A stretch of DNA of 64,000 nucleotides. Origin: Hydractinia symbiolongicarpus (lineage: Eukaryota; Cnidaria; Hydrozoa; Anthoathecata; Hydractiniidae). Within the stretch, counting starts at the first letter, position 1. Each line of letters starts with the position of its first letter. The notes beneath the pieces are model-generated. The model worked only from the letters and a program-made list of their open reading frames with translations. It did no database searches and had not been told where the DNA came from. This document shows positions 34,901-49,900 of the stretch, in pieces. Both the position numbers and the translations under genes were made by a program. The DNA is taken from the NCBI RefSeq assembly GCF_029227915.1, contig NC_079887.1, positions 11,656,001 through 11,720,000 on the forward strand. The letters run 5' to 3'.

Positions 34901-37900
34901 CGAAATATTTGGTACCAACTGTGACGCTCTCATGGATTAATTCCCCTAAAACCATAGGGGGTACCTTATATTTTAGCCGTTTACACCTAAAATATGTGGT
35001 CCCCCCTATGGCGTTTCCTCATAAGCAAGCGCCAATAACCAAAAGCGGTACCTTTGAATTCAAGCATCCATACACGAAATATTTGGTACCAACTGTGAAT
35101 TTTTCACGGATTCATTTGCCTATAACCAAAGGGGGGACCTTATATTTTAGCCATTTACACTTAAAATATGTGGTCCCCCCTATGGCGTTTGCTCATTAAG
35201 AAACGCCCAAAACCAAAAGGGGTACCTTTGAATTCAAGCATCCATACACGAAATATTTTGTACCAACTGTGACGCTCTCATGGATTAATTCCCCTAAAAC
35301 CATAGGGGGGACCTTATATTTTAGCCATTTACACCTAAAATATGTGGTCCCCCCTATGGCGTTTCCTCATAAGTAAGCGCCAATAACCAAAAGCGGTACC
35401 TTTGAATTCAAGCATCCATACACGAAATATTTGGTACCAACTGTGAATTTTTCATGGATTTATTCGCCTATAACCATAGAGGGGACCTTATATTTTAGCC
35501 ATTTACACTTAAAATATGTGGTCCCCCCTATGGCGTTTGCTCATTAAGAAACGCCCATAACCAAAAGGGGTACCTTTGAATTCAAGCGTGCATGCAAGAA
35601 ATATTTTGTACTAACTGTGACGCTCTCATGGATTAATTCCCCTAAAATCATAAGGGATACCTTATCATTTACCCATTTACACCTAAAATATGTGGTCCCC
35701 CCTATGGCGTTTCCTCATAACTAAGCGGCCATAACCAAAAGGGGTACCTTTGAATTCAAGCGTGAATGCAAGAAATATTTTGTACCAACTGTGACGCTCT
35801 CATGGATTAATTCCCCTAAAACCATAGGGGGTACCTTATATTTTAGCCATTTACACCTAAAATATGTGGTCCCCCCTATGGCGTTTCCTCATAAGTAAGC
35901 GCCAATAACCAAAAGTGGTACCTTTGAATTCAAGCATCCATACACGAAATATTTGGTACCAACTGTGACACTCTCATGGATTAATTCCCCTAAAACCATA
36001 GGGGGTACCTTATATTTTAGCCATTTATACCTGAAATATGTGGTCCCCCCTATGGCGTTTCCTCATAAGTAAGCGCCAATAACCAAAAGTGGTACCTTTG
36101 AATTCAAGCATCCATACACGAAATATTTGGTACCAACTGTGACACTCTCATGGATTAATTCCCCTATAACCATAGAGGGAACTTATATTTTAGCCATTTA
36201 CACTTAAAATATGTGGTCCCCCCTATGGCGTTTGCTCATTAAGAAACGCCCATAACCAAAAGGGGTACCTTTGAATTCAAGCGTGCATGCAAGAAATATT
36301 TTGTACCAACTGTGACGCTCTAATGGATTAATTCCCCTAAAACCATAGGGGGGACCTTTTATTTTAGCCATTTACACTTAAAATATGTGGTCCCCCCTGT
36401 GTCGTTTGCTCATAAAAAACCGCCAGTAAACAAGATGGGTACCTTTGAATTCAAGCATGGATACACGAAATATTTGGTACCAACTGTGACGCTCTCATGG
36501 ATTAATTCCCCTAAAACCATAGGGGGTACCTTATATTTTTGCCATTTACACCTAAAATATGTGGTCCCCCCTATGGCGTTTCCTCATAAGTAAGCGCCAA
36601 TAACCAAAAGCGGTACCTTTGAATTCAAGCATCCATACACGAAATATTTGGTACCAACTGTGACACTCTCATGGATTAATTCCCCTAAAACCATAGGGGG
36701 TACCTTATATTTTAGCCATTTACACCTAAAATATGTGGTCCCCCCTATGGCGTTTCCTCATAACTAAGCGCCAATAACCAAAAGGGGTACCTTTTAGTTC
36801 AAGCATCCATACATGAAATATTTGGTACCAACTGTGACTTTTTCACGGAATCATTTGCCTATAACCAAAGGGGGGACCTTTCTAGCCATTTACACTTAAA
36901 ATATGTGGTCCCCCCTATGGCGTTTGCTCATTAAGAAACGCCCATAACCAAAAGGGGTACCTTTGAATTCAAGCATCCATACACGAAATATTTTGTACCA
37001 ACTGTGACGCTCTCATGGATTAATTCCCCTAAAACCATAGGGGGACCTTATATTTTAGCCATTTACACCTAAAATATGTGGTCCCCCCTATGGCGTTTCC
37101 TCATAAGTAAGCGCCAATAACCAAAAGCGGTACCTTTGAATTCAAGCATCCATACACGAAATATTTGGTACCAACTGTGAATTTTTCATGGATTTATTCG
37201 CCTATAACCATAGAGGGGACCTTATATTTTAGCCATTTACACTTAAAATATGTGGTCCCCCCTATGGCGTTTGCTCATTAAGAAACGCCCATAACCAAAA
37301 GGGGTACCTTTGAATTCAAGCGTGCATGCAAGAAATATTTTGTACTAACTGTGACGCTCTCATGGATTAATTCCCCTAAAATCATAAGGGGTACCTTATA
37401 TTTTACCCATTTACACCAAAAATATGTGGTCCCCCCTATGGCGTTTCCTCATTACTAAGCGCCCATAACCAAAAGGGGTACCTTTGAATTCAAGCGTGAA
37501 TGCAAGAAATATTTTGTACCAACTGTGACGCTCTCATGGATTAATTCCCCTAAAACCATAGGGGGTACCTTTTATTTTAGCCATTTACACCTAAAATATG
37601 TGGTCCCCCCTATGGCGTTTCCTCATAAGTAAGCGCCAATAACCAAAAGTGGTACCTTTGAATTCAAGCATCCATACACGAAATATTTGGTATTAACTGT
37701 GACACTCTCATGGATTAATTCCCCTAAAACCATAGGGGGTACCTTATATTTTAGCCATTTACACCTAAAATATGTGGTCCCCCCTATGGCGTTTCCTCAT
37801 AAGTAAGCGCCAATAACCAAAAGTGGTACCTTTGAATTCAAGCATCCATACACGAAATATTTGGTACCAACTGTGACACTCTCATGGATTAATTCCCTTA

Positions 37901-40900
37901 AAACCATAGGGGGACCTTATATTTTAGCCATTTACACTTAAAATATGTGGTCCCCCCTATGGCGTTTCCTCATAACTTCGCACCCATACCTAAAAGGGGT
38001 ACCTTTTAATTCCAACATGCATACACAAAATATTTGGTACCAACTGTGACATTTTCATTGATTTATTTGCCTATAACCAAAAGAGGGAACTTATATTTTA
38101 GCCATTTACACTTAAAATATGTGGTACTCCTATAGCGATTGCTCATAAAAAAGCGCCAGTAAACAAGATGGGTACCTTTGAATTCAAGCATGGATACACG
38201 AAATATTTGGAACCAACTGTGACTTTTTCTCCTATTTATTCACCTATAACCAAAGGGGGGTGGTACCTTATATTTTAGCCATTCACACATAAAATATGTG
38301 GTCCCCCCTATGGCGTTTCCTCATAACTAAGCGCCCATAACCAAAAGGGGTACCTTTGAATTCAAGCATCCATACACGAAATATTTGGTACCAACTGTGA
38401 ATTTTTCACGGATTCATTTGCCTTTAACCAAAGGGGGGACCTTATATTTTAGTCATTTACACTTAAAATAAGTGGTCCCCCCTATGGCGTTTGCTCATAA
38501 AAAAGCGCCAGTAAACAAGATGGGTATCTTTGAATTCAAGCATGGATACACGAAATATTTGTTACCAACTGTGACTTTTTCTCTTATTTATTCGCCTATA
38601 ACCAAAGGGGGGGGGTACCTTATATTTTAGCCATTTACACCTAAAAAATGTGGTCCGCCCTATGGCGTTTCCTCATAACTAACCGCCCATAACCAAAAGG
38701 GGTACCTTTGAATTCAAGCATCCATACACGAAATATTTGGTACCAACTGTGAAATTTTCACGGATTTATTTGCCTATAACCAAAGGAGGGAACTTATATT
38801 TTAGCCATTTACACTTAAAATATGAGGTCCCCCCAATGGCGTTTGCTCATTAAGAAACGCCCAAAGGCAAAAGCGGTACCTTTGAATTCAAGCGTGCATG
38901 CAAGAAATATTTTGTACCAACTGTGACGCTCTCATGGATTAATTCCCCTAAAACCATTGGGGGTACCTAATATTTTAGCCATTTACACCTAAAATATGTG
39001 GTCCCTCCTATGGCGTTTTCTCATAACTAAGCGCTCATAACCAAAAGGGGTACCTTTGAATTCAAGCATGCATACACGAAATATTTGATACCAACTGTGA
39101 AATTTTCATGGATTTATTCGCCTATAACCAAAGGCAGGACCTTATATTTTAGCCATTTACACCTAAAATATGTGGTCCCCCCTATGGCGTTTCCTCATAA
39201 CTAACCGCCCATAACCAAAAGGGGTACCTTTGAATTCAAGCATCCATACACGAAATATTTGGTACCAACTGTGAATTTTTCACGGATTCATTTGCCTATA
39301 ACCAAAGGCGGGACCTTATATTTTAGCCATTTACACTTAAAATATGTGGTCCCCCCTATGGCGTTTGCTCATAAAAAAGCGCCAGTAAACAAGATGGGTA
39401 TCTTGGAATTCAAGCATGGATACACGAAATATTTGGTACCAACTGTGACTTTTTCTCGTATCTATTTGCCTATAACCAAAGGGGGGCTACCTTATATTTT
39501 AGACATTTACACCTAAAATATGTCGTCCCCCTTATGGCGTTTGCTCATAAAAAAGCGCCAGTAAACGAGATGGGTACCTTTGAATTCAAGCATGGATATA
39601 CGAAATATTTGGTACCAACTGTGACGCTCTCATGGATTAATTCCCCCGAAACCATAGGGGGTACCTTATATTTTAGCCATTTACACCTAAAATATGTGGT
39701 CCCTCCTATGGCGTTTCCTCATAACTTCGCACCCATAACTAAAAGGGGTACCTTTTAATTCCAACATGCATACACAAAATATTTGGTACCAACTGTGACG
39801 TTTTCATGGATTTATTTGCCTATAACCAAAGGAGGGAACTTATATTTTAGCCATTTACACTTAAAATATGTGGTACTCCTATAGCGATTGCTCATAAAAA
39901 AGCGCCAGTAAACAAGATGGGTACCTTTGAGTTCAAGCATGGATACACGAAATATTTGTTACCAACTGTGACTTTTTCTCTTATTTATTCGCCTATAACC
40001 AAAGGGGGGGGTACCTTATATTTTAGCCATTTACACCTAAAAAATGTGGTCCGCCCTATGGCGTTTCCTCATAACTAACCGCCCATAACCAAAAGGGGTA
40101 CCTTTGAATTCAAGCATCCATACACGAAATATTTGGTACCAACTGTGAAATTTTCACGGATTTATTTGCCTATAACCAAAGGAGGGAACTTATATTTTAG
40201 CCATTTACACTTAAAATATGTGGTCCCCCCTATGGCGTTTGCTCATAAAAAAGCGCCAGTAAACAAGATGGGTACCTTTGATTTCAAGCATCCATACATG
40301 AAATATTTGGTACCATCTGTGACGTTTCCATGGATTAATTCCCCTATAACCATAGGGGTACCTTATATTTTAGCCATTTACACCTAAAATATGTGGTCCC
40401 CCCATGGCGTTTCCTCATAACTAAGCGCCCATAACCAAAAGAGGTACCTTTGAATTCAAGCATCCATACACGAAATATTTGGTACCAACTGGAAATTTTT
40501 CACGGATTCATTTCCCTATAACAAAAGGGGGGACCTTATATTTTAGCCATTTACACTTAAAATATGTGGTCCCCCCTATGGCGTTTGCTCATTAAGAAAC
40601 GCCCATAACCAAAAGGGGTACCTTTGAATTCAAGCGTGCATGCAAGAAATATTTTGTACCAGCTGTGACGCTCTCATGGATTAATTCCCCTAAAACCATA
40701 GGGGGGACCTTTTATTTTAGCCATTTACACTTAAAATATGTGGTCCCCCCTGTGTCGTTTGCTCATAAAAAACCGCCAGTAAACAAGATGGGTACCTTTG
40801 AATTCAAGCATGGATACAAGAAATATTTGGTACCAACTGTGACTTTTTTCGTATTTCTTCACATATAACCAAAGGTGGGGTACCTTATATTTTAGCCATT

Positions 40901-43900
40901 TACACCTAAAATATGTGGTCCCCCCTATGGCGTTTCCTCATAACTAAGCGCTCATATCCAAAAGGGGTACCTTTGAATTCAATTATGCATACACGAAATA
41001 TTTGGTACCAACTGTGAAATTTTCACGGATTAATTTGCCTATAACTAAGGGAGGGAACTTATATTTTAGCCATTTACACTTAAAATATGTGGTCCCCCCT
41101 ATGGCGTTTGCTCATAAAAAAGCGCCAGTAAACAAGATGGGTACCTTTGAATTTAAGCATGGATACACGAAATATTTGGTACCAACTGTGACTTTTTCCC
41201 GTCTTTATTCGCCTATAACCAAAGAGGGGTACCTTATATTTTAGCCATTTACACCTAAAATATGTGGTCCCCCCTATGGCGTTTCCTCATAACTAAGCGC
41301 CCATTACCAAAAGCGGTACCTTTGAATCCAATCATCCATACACGAAATATTTGGTACCAACTGTGAATTTGTCACGGAGTCATTTGCCTATAACCAAAGG
41401 GGGACCTTATATCTTAGCCATTTACACTTAAAATATGCGGTCCCCCCTATGGCGTTTCCTCATAACTACTCACCCATAACCAAAAGGGGTATCTTTTAGT
41501 TCAAGCAACCATACATGAAATATTTGGTAGCAACTGTGACCTTTTCTCGTATTTATTCGTCTATAACCAAAGGTGGGGTACCTTATATTTTAGCCAATTA
41601 CACCTAAAATATATGGTCCCCCCTATGGCGTTTCCTCATAACTAAGCGCCCATAACCAAAAGCGGTACCTTTGAATTCAAGCATGGATACACGAAATATT
41701 TGGTACCAACTGTGACGCTCTCATGTATTAATTCCCCCAAAACCATTGGGGGTACCTTATATTTTAGCCATTTACACCTAAAACATGGGGTCCCCCCTAT
41801 GGCGTTTCCTTATAACTAAGCGCTCATGACCAAAAGGGGTACCTTTGAATTTAAGTATCCATACACGAAATATTTGGTACCAGCTGTGACGTTTTCATGG
41901 ATTTATTCGCCTATAACCATAGAGGGGACCTTATATTTGAGACATTTACACTTAAAATATGTGGTTCCCCCTATGGCGTTTGCTTATTAAGAAACGCCCA
42001 TAACCAAAAGGGGTACCTTTGAATTCAAGCATCCATACACGAAATATTTTGTAACAACTGTGACGCTCTCATGGATTAATTCCCCTAAAACCATAGGGGG
42101 GACCTTATATTTTAGCCATTTACCCTTAAAATATGTGGTCCCCCTATGGCGTTTCCTCATAACTAAGCGCTCATGACCAAAAGGGGTACCTTTGAATTCA
42201 AGTATCCATACACGAAATATTTGGTACCAGCTGTGACGTTTTCATGGATTTATTCGCATATAACCATAGACGGGACCTTATATTTTAGCCATTTACACTT
42301 AAAATATGCGGTCCCCCCTATGGCGTTTCCTCATAACTACTCACCCATAACCAAAAGGGGTATCTTTTAGTTCAAGCATCCATACATGAAATATTTGGTA
42401 GCAACTGTGACTTTTTCTCGTATTTATTCGTCTATAACCAAAGGTGGGGTACCTTATATTTTAGCCATTTACACCTAAAATATGTGGTCCCCCCTATGGC
42501 GTTTGCTCATAACTAAGCGCTCATGACCAAAAGGGGTACCTTTGAATTCAAGTATCCATACACGAAATATTTGGTACCAGCTGTGACGTTTTCATGGATT
42601 TATTCGCCTATAACCATAGAGGGGACCTTATATTTGAGACATTTACACTTAAAATATGTGGTTCCCCCTATGGCGTTTGCTTATTAAGAAACGCCCATAA
42701 CCAAAAGGGGTACCTTTGAATTCAAGCATCCATACACGAAATATTTTGTAACAACTGTGACGCTCTCATGGATTAATTCCCCTAAAACCATAGGGGGGAC
42801 CTTATATTTTAGCCATTTACACTTAAAATATGTGGTCCCCCTATGGCGTTTCCTCATAACTAAGCGCTCATGACCAAAAGGGGTACCTTTGAATTCAAGT
42901 ATCCATACACGAAATATTTGGTACCAGCTGTGACGTGTTCATGGATTTATTCGCATATAACCATAGACGGGACCTTATATTTTAGCCATTTACACTTAAA
43001 ATATGTGGTCCCCCCTATGGCGTTTGCTCATTAAGAAACGCCCATAACCAAAAGGGGTACCTTTGAATTCCAGCATCCATACACGAAATATTTTGTACCA
43101 ACTGTGACGCTCTCATGGATTAATTCCCCTAAAACCATAGGGGGGACCTTATATTTTAACCATTTACACCTAAAATATGTGGTCCCCCCTATGGCGTTTG
43201 CTCATAAAAAAGAGCCAGTAAACAAGATGGGTACCTTTAAATTCAAGCATGGATACACGAAATATTTGGTACCAACTGTGACGCTCTCATGGATTAATTC
43301 CCCTAAAACCATAGGGGGTACCTTATATTTTAGCCATTTACACCTAAAATATGTGGTCCCCCCTATGGCGTTTCCTCATAAGTAAGCGCCAATAACCAAA
43401 AGCGGTACCTTTGAATTCAAGCATCCATACACGAAATATTTGGTACCAACTGTGACACTCTCATGGATTAATTCCCCTAAAGCCATAGGGGGTACCTTAT
43501 ATTTTAGCCATTTACACCTAAAATATGTGGTCCCCCCTATGGCGTTTCCTCATAACTAAGCGCCAATAACCAAAAGGGGTACCTTTTAGTTCAAGCATCC
43601 ATACAAGAAATATTTGGTACCAACTGTGACTTTTTCACGGAATCATTTGCCTATAACCAAAGGGGGGACCTTATATTTTAGCCATTTACACTTAAAATAT
43701 GTGGTCCCCCCTATGGCGTTTGCTCATAAAAAAGCGCCAGTAAACAAGATGGGTACCTTTGAATTCAAGCGTGGATATACGAAATATTTGGTACCAACTG
43801 TGACGCTCTCATGGATTAATTCCCCTAAAACCATAGGGGGTACCTTATATTTTAGCCGTTTACACCTAAAATATGTGGTCCCCCCTATGGCGTTTCCTCA

Positions 43901-46900
43901 TAAGCAAGCGCCAATAACCAAAAGCGGTACCTTTGAATTCAAGCATCCATACACGAAATATTTGGTACCAACTGTGAATTTTTCACGGATTCATTTGCCT
44001 ATAACCAAAGGGGGGACCTTATATTTTAGCCATTTACACTTAAAATATGTGGTCCCCCTTATGGCGTTTGCTCATTAAGAAACGCCCAAAACCAAAAGGG
44101 GTACCTTTGAATTCAAGCATCCATACACGAAATATTTTGTAACAACTGTGACGCTCTCATGGATTAATTCCCCTAAAACCATAGGGGGGACCTTATATTT
44201 TAGCCATTTACACCTAAAATATGTGGTCCTCCCTATGGCGTTTCCTTATAAGTAAGCGCCAATAACCAAAAGCGGTACCTTTGAATTCAAGCATCCATAC
44301 ACGAAATATTTGGTACCAACTGTGAATTTGTCATGGATTTATTCGCCTATAACCATAGAGGGGACCTTATATTTTAGACATTTACACTTAAAATATGTGG
44401 TCCCCCCTATGGCGTTTGCTCATTAAGAAACGCCCATAACCAAAAGGGGTACCTTTGAATTCAAGCATCCATACACGAAATATTTTGTACCAACTGTGAC
44501 GCTCTCATGGATTAATTCCCCTAAAACCATAGGGGGGACCTTATATTTTAGCCATTTACACCTAAAATATGTGTCCCCCCTATGGCGTTTCCTCATAAGT
44601 AAGCGCCAATAACCAAAAGCGGTACCTTTGAATTCAAGCATCCATACACGAAATATTTGGTACCAACTGTGAATTTTTCATGGATTTATTCGCCTATAAC
44701 CATAGAGGGGACCTTATATTTTAGCCATTTACACTTAAAATATGTGGTCCCCCCTATGGCGTTTGCTCATTAAGAAACGCCCATAACCAAAAGGGGTACC
44801 TTTGAATTCAAGCGTGCATGCAAGAAATATTTTGTACTAACTGTGACGCTCTCATGGATTAATTCCCCTAAAATCATAAGGGGTACCTTATATTTTACCC
44901 ATTTACACCTAAAATATGTGGTCCCCCCTATGGCGTTTCCTCATAACTAAGCGCCCATAACCAAAAGGGGTACCTTTGAATTCAAGCGTGAATGCAAGAA
45001 ATATTTTGTACCAACTGTGACGCTCTCATGGATTAATTCCCCTAAAACCATAGGGGGTACCTTATATTTTAGCCATTTACACCTAAAATATGTGGTCCCC
45101 CCTATGGCGTTTCCTCATAAGTAAGCGCCAATAACCAAAAGTGGTACCTTTGAATTCAAGCATCCATACACGAAATATTTGGTACCAACTGTGACACTCT
45201 CATGGATTAATTCCCCTAAAACCATAGGGGGTACCTTATATTTTAGCCATTTACACCTAAATAATGTGGTCCCCCCTATGGCGTTTCCTCATAAGTAAGT
45301 GCCAATAACCAAAAGCGGTACTTTTGAATTCAAGCATCCATACACGAAATGTTTGGTACCAACTGTGAATTTTTCCTGGATTCATTTGCCTATAACCAAA
45401 GGGGGGACCCTATATTTTAGCCATTTACACTTAAAATATGTGGTCCCCCCTGTGGCGTTTGCTCATAAAAAAGCGCCAGTAAACAAGATGGGTACCTTTG
45501 AATTCAAGCATGGATACACGAAATATTCTGTACCAACTGTGACGCTCTCATGGATTAATTCCCCTAAAACCATTGGGGGTACCTTATATTTTAGCCATTT
45601 ACACCTAAAATATGTGGTCCCCCCTATGGCGTTTCCTCATAACTAAGCGCTCATGACCAAAAGGGGTACCTTTGAATTCAAGTATCCATACACGAAATAT
45701 TTGGTACCAGCTGTGACGTTTTCATGGATTTATTCGCCTATAACCATAGAGGGGACCTTATATTTTAGCCATTTACACTAAAAATATGTGGTCCCCCCTA
45801 TGGCGTTTGCTCATTAAGAAACGCCCATAACCAAAAGGGGTACCTTTGAATTCAAGCGTGCATGCAAGAAATATTTTGTACTAACTGTGACGCTCTCATG
45901 GATTAATTCCCCTAAAATCATAGGGGGTACCTTAGATTTTAGCCATTTACACCTAAAATATGTGGTCACCCCTATGGCGTTTCCTCATAACTAAACGCCC
46001 ATAACCAAAAGGGGTACCTTTGAATTCAAGCGTGAATGCAAGAAACATTTTGTACCAACTGTGACGCTCTCATGGATTAATTCCCTTAAAACCATAGGGG
46101 GTACCTTATATTTTAGCCATTTACACCTAAAATATGTGGTCCCCCCTATGGCGTTTCCTCATAAGTAAGCGCCAATAACCAAAAGCGGTACCTTTGAATT
46201 CAAGCATCCATACACGAAATATTTGGTACCAACTGTGAATTTTTCACGGATTCATTTGCCTATAACCAAAGAGGGGACCTTATATTTTAGCCATTTACAC
46301 TTAAAATATGTGGTCCTCCCTATGGCGTTTGCTCATAAAAAAGCGCCAGTAAACAAGATGGGTACCTTTGAATTCAAGCATGGATACACGAAATATTTGG
46401 TACCAACTGTGACGCTCTCATGGATTAATTCCCCTAAAACCATAGGGGGTACCTTATATTTTAGCCATTTACACCTAAAATATGTGGTCCCCCTATGGCG
46501 TTTCCTCATAAGTAAGCGCCAATAACCAAAAGTGGTACCTTTGAATTCAAGCATCCATATACGAAATATTTGGTACCAACTGTGACACTCTCATGGATTA
46601 ATTCCCCTAAAACCATAGGGTGTACCTTATATTTTAGCCATTTACACCTAAATAATGTGGTCCCCCCTATGGCGTTTCCTCATAAGTAAGTGCCAATAAC
46701 CAAAAGCGGTACTTTTGAATTCAAGCATCCATACACGAAATGTTTGGTACCAACTGTGAATTTTTCCTGGATTCATTTGCCTATAACCAAAGGGGGGACC
46801 CTATATTTTAGCCATTTACACTTAAAATATGTGGTCCCCCCTGTGGCGTTTGCTCATAAAAAAGCGCCAGTAAACAAGATGGGTACCTTTGAATTCAAGC

Positions 46901-49900
46901 ATGGATACACGAAATATTCTGTACCAACTGTGACGCTCTCATGGATTAATTCCCCTAAAACCATTGGGGGTACCTTATATTTTAGCCATTTACACCTAAA
47001 ATATGTGGTCCCCCCTATGGCGTTTCCTCATAACTAAGCGCTCATGACCAAAAGGGGTACCTTTGAATTCAAGTATCCATACACGAAATATTTGGTACCA
47101 GCTGTGACGTTTTCATGGATTTATTCGCCTATAACCATAGAGGGGACCTTATATTTTAGCCATTTATACTAAAAATATGTGGTCCCCCCTATGGCGTTTG
47201 CTCATTAAGAAACGCCCATAACCAAAAGGGGTACCTTTGAATTCAAGCGTGCATGCAAGAAATATTTTGTACTAACTGTGACGCTCTCATGGATTAATTC
47301 CCCTAAAATCATAGGGGGTACCTTAGATTTTAGCCATTTACACCTAAAATATGTGGTCACCCCTATGGCGTTTCCTCATAACTAAGCGCCCATAACCAAA
47401 AGGGGTACCTTTGAATTCAAGCATCCATACACGAAATATTTGGTACCAACTGTGACGCTCTCATGGATTAATTCCCCTAAAACCATAGGGGGGACCTTAT
47501 ATTTTAACCATTTACACCTAAAATATGTGGTCTCCCCTATGGCGTTTGGTCATAAAAAAGAGCCAGTAAACAAGATGGGTACCTTTGAATTCAAGCATGG
47601 ATACACGAAATATTTGGTACCAACTGTGACGCTCTCATGGATTAATTCCCCTAAAACCATAGGGGGTACCTTATATTTTAGCCATTTACACCTAAAATAT
47701 GTGGTCCCCCCTATGGCGTTTCCTCATAAGTAAGCGCCAATAACCAAAAGCGGTACCTTTGAATTCAAGCATCCATACACGAAATATTTGGTACCAACTG
47801 TGACACTCTCATGGATTAATTCCCCTAAAACCATAGGGGGTACCTTATATTTTAGCCATTTACACCTAAAATATGTGGTCCCCCCTATGGCGTTTCCTCA
47901 TAACTAAGCGCCAATAACCAAAAGGGGTACCTTTTAGTTCAAGCATCCATACAAGAAATATTTGGTACCAACTATGACTTTTTCACGGAATCATTTGCCT
48001 ATAACCAAAGGGGGGACCTTATATTTTAGCCATTTACACTTAAAATATGTGGTCCCCCCTATGGCGTTTGCTCATAAAAAAGCGCCAGTAAACAAGATGG
48101 GTACCTTTGAATTCAAGCATGGATATACGAAATATTTGGTACCAACTGTGACGCTCTCATGGATTAATTCCCCTAAAACCATAGGGGGTACCTTATATTT
48201 TAGCCGTTTACACCTAAAATATGTGGTCCCCCCTATGGCGTTTCCTCATAAGCAAGCGCCAATAACCAAAAGCGGTACCTTTGAATTCAAGCATCCATAC
48301 ACGAAATATTTGGTACCAACTGTGAATTTTTCACGGATTCATTTGCCTATAACCAAAGGGGGGACCTTATATTTTAGCCATTTACACTTAAAATATGTGG
48401 TCCCCCCTATGGCGTTTGCTCATTAAGAAACGCCCATAACCAAAAGGGGTACCTTTGAATTCAAGCGTGCATGCAAGAAATATTTTGTACTAACTGTGAC
48501 GCTCTCATGGATTAATTCCCCTAAAATCATAAGGGGTACCTTATATTATACCCATTTACACCTAAAATATGTGGTCCCCCCTATGGCGTTTCCTCATAAC
48601 TAAGCGCCCATAACCAAAAGGGGTACCTTTGAATTCAAGCGTGAATGCAAGAAATATTTTGTACCAACTGTGACGCTCTCATGGATTAATTCCCCTAAAA
48701 CCATAGGGGGTACCTTATATTTTAGCCATTTACACCTAAAATATGTGGTCCCCCCTATGGCGTTTCCTCATAAGTAAGCGCCAATAACCAAAAGTGGTAC
48801 CTTTGAATTCAAGCATCCATATACGAAATATTTGGTACCAACTGTGACACTCTCATGGATTAATTCCCCTAAAACCATAGGGTGTACCTTATATTTTAGC
48901 CATTTACACCTAAATAATGTGGTCCCCCCTATGGCGTTTCCTCATAAGTAAGTGCCAATAACCAAAAGCGGTACTTTTGAATTCAAGCATCCATACACGA
49001 AATGTTTGGTACCAACTGTGAATTTTTCCTGGATTCATTTGCCTATAACCAAAGGGGGGACCCTATATTTTAGCCATTTACACTTAAAATATGTGGTCCC
49101 CCCTGTGGCGTTTGCTCATAAAAAAGCGCCAGTAAACAAGATGGGTACCTTTGAATTCAAGCATGGATACACGAAATATTCTGTACCAACTGTGACGCTC
49201 TCATGGATTAATTCCCCTAAAACCATTGGGGGTACCTTATATTTTAGCCATTTACACCTAAAATATGTGGTCCCCCCTATGGCGTTTCCTCATAACTAAG
49301 CGCTCATGACCAAAAGGGGTACCTTTGAATTCAAGTATCCATACACGAAATATTTGGTACCAGCTGTGACGTTTTCATGGATTTATTCGCCTATAACCAT
49401 AGAGGGGACCTTATATTTTAGCCATTTACACCTAAAATATGTGGTCCCCCCTATGGCGTTTCCTCATAAGTAAGCGCCAATAACCAAAAGTGGTACCTTT
49501 GAATTCAAGCATCCATATACGAAATATTTGGTACCAACTGTGACACTCTCATGGATTAATTCCCCTAAAACCATAGGGTGTACCTTATATTTTAGCCATT
49601 TACACCTAAATAATGTGGTCCCCCCTATGGCGTTTCCTCATAAGTAAGTGCCAATAACCAAAAGCGGTACTTTTGAATTCAAGCATCCATACACGAAATG
49701 TTTGGTACCAACTGTGAATTTTTCCTGGATTCATTTGCCTATAACCAAAGGGGGGACCCTATATTTTAGCCATTTACACTTAAAATATGTGGTCCCCCCT
49801 GTGGCGTTTGCTCATAAAAAAGCGCCAGTAAACAAGATGGGTACCTTTGAATTCAAGCATGGATACACGAAATATTCTGTACCAACTGTGACGCTCTCAT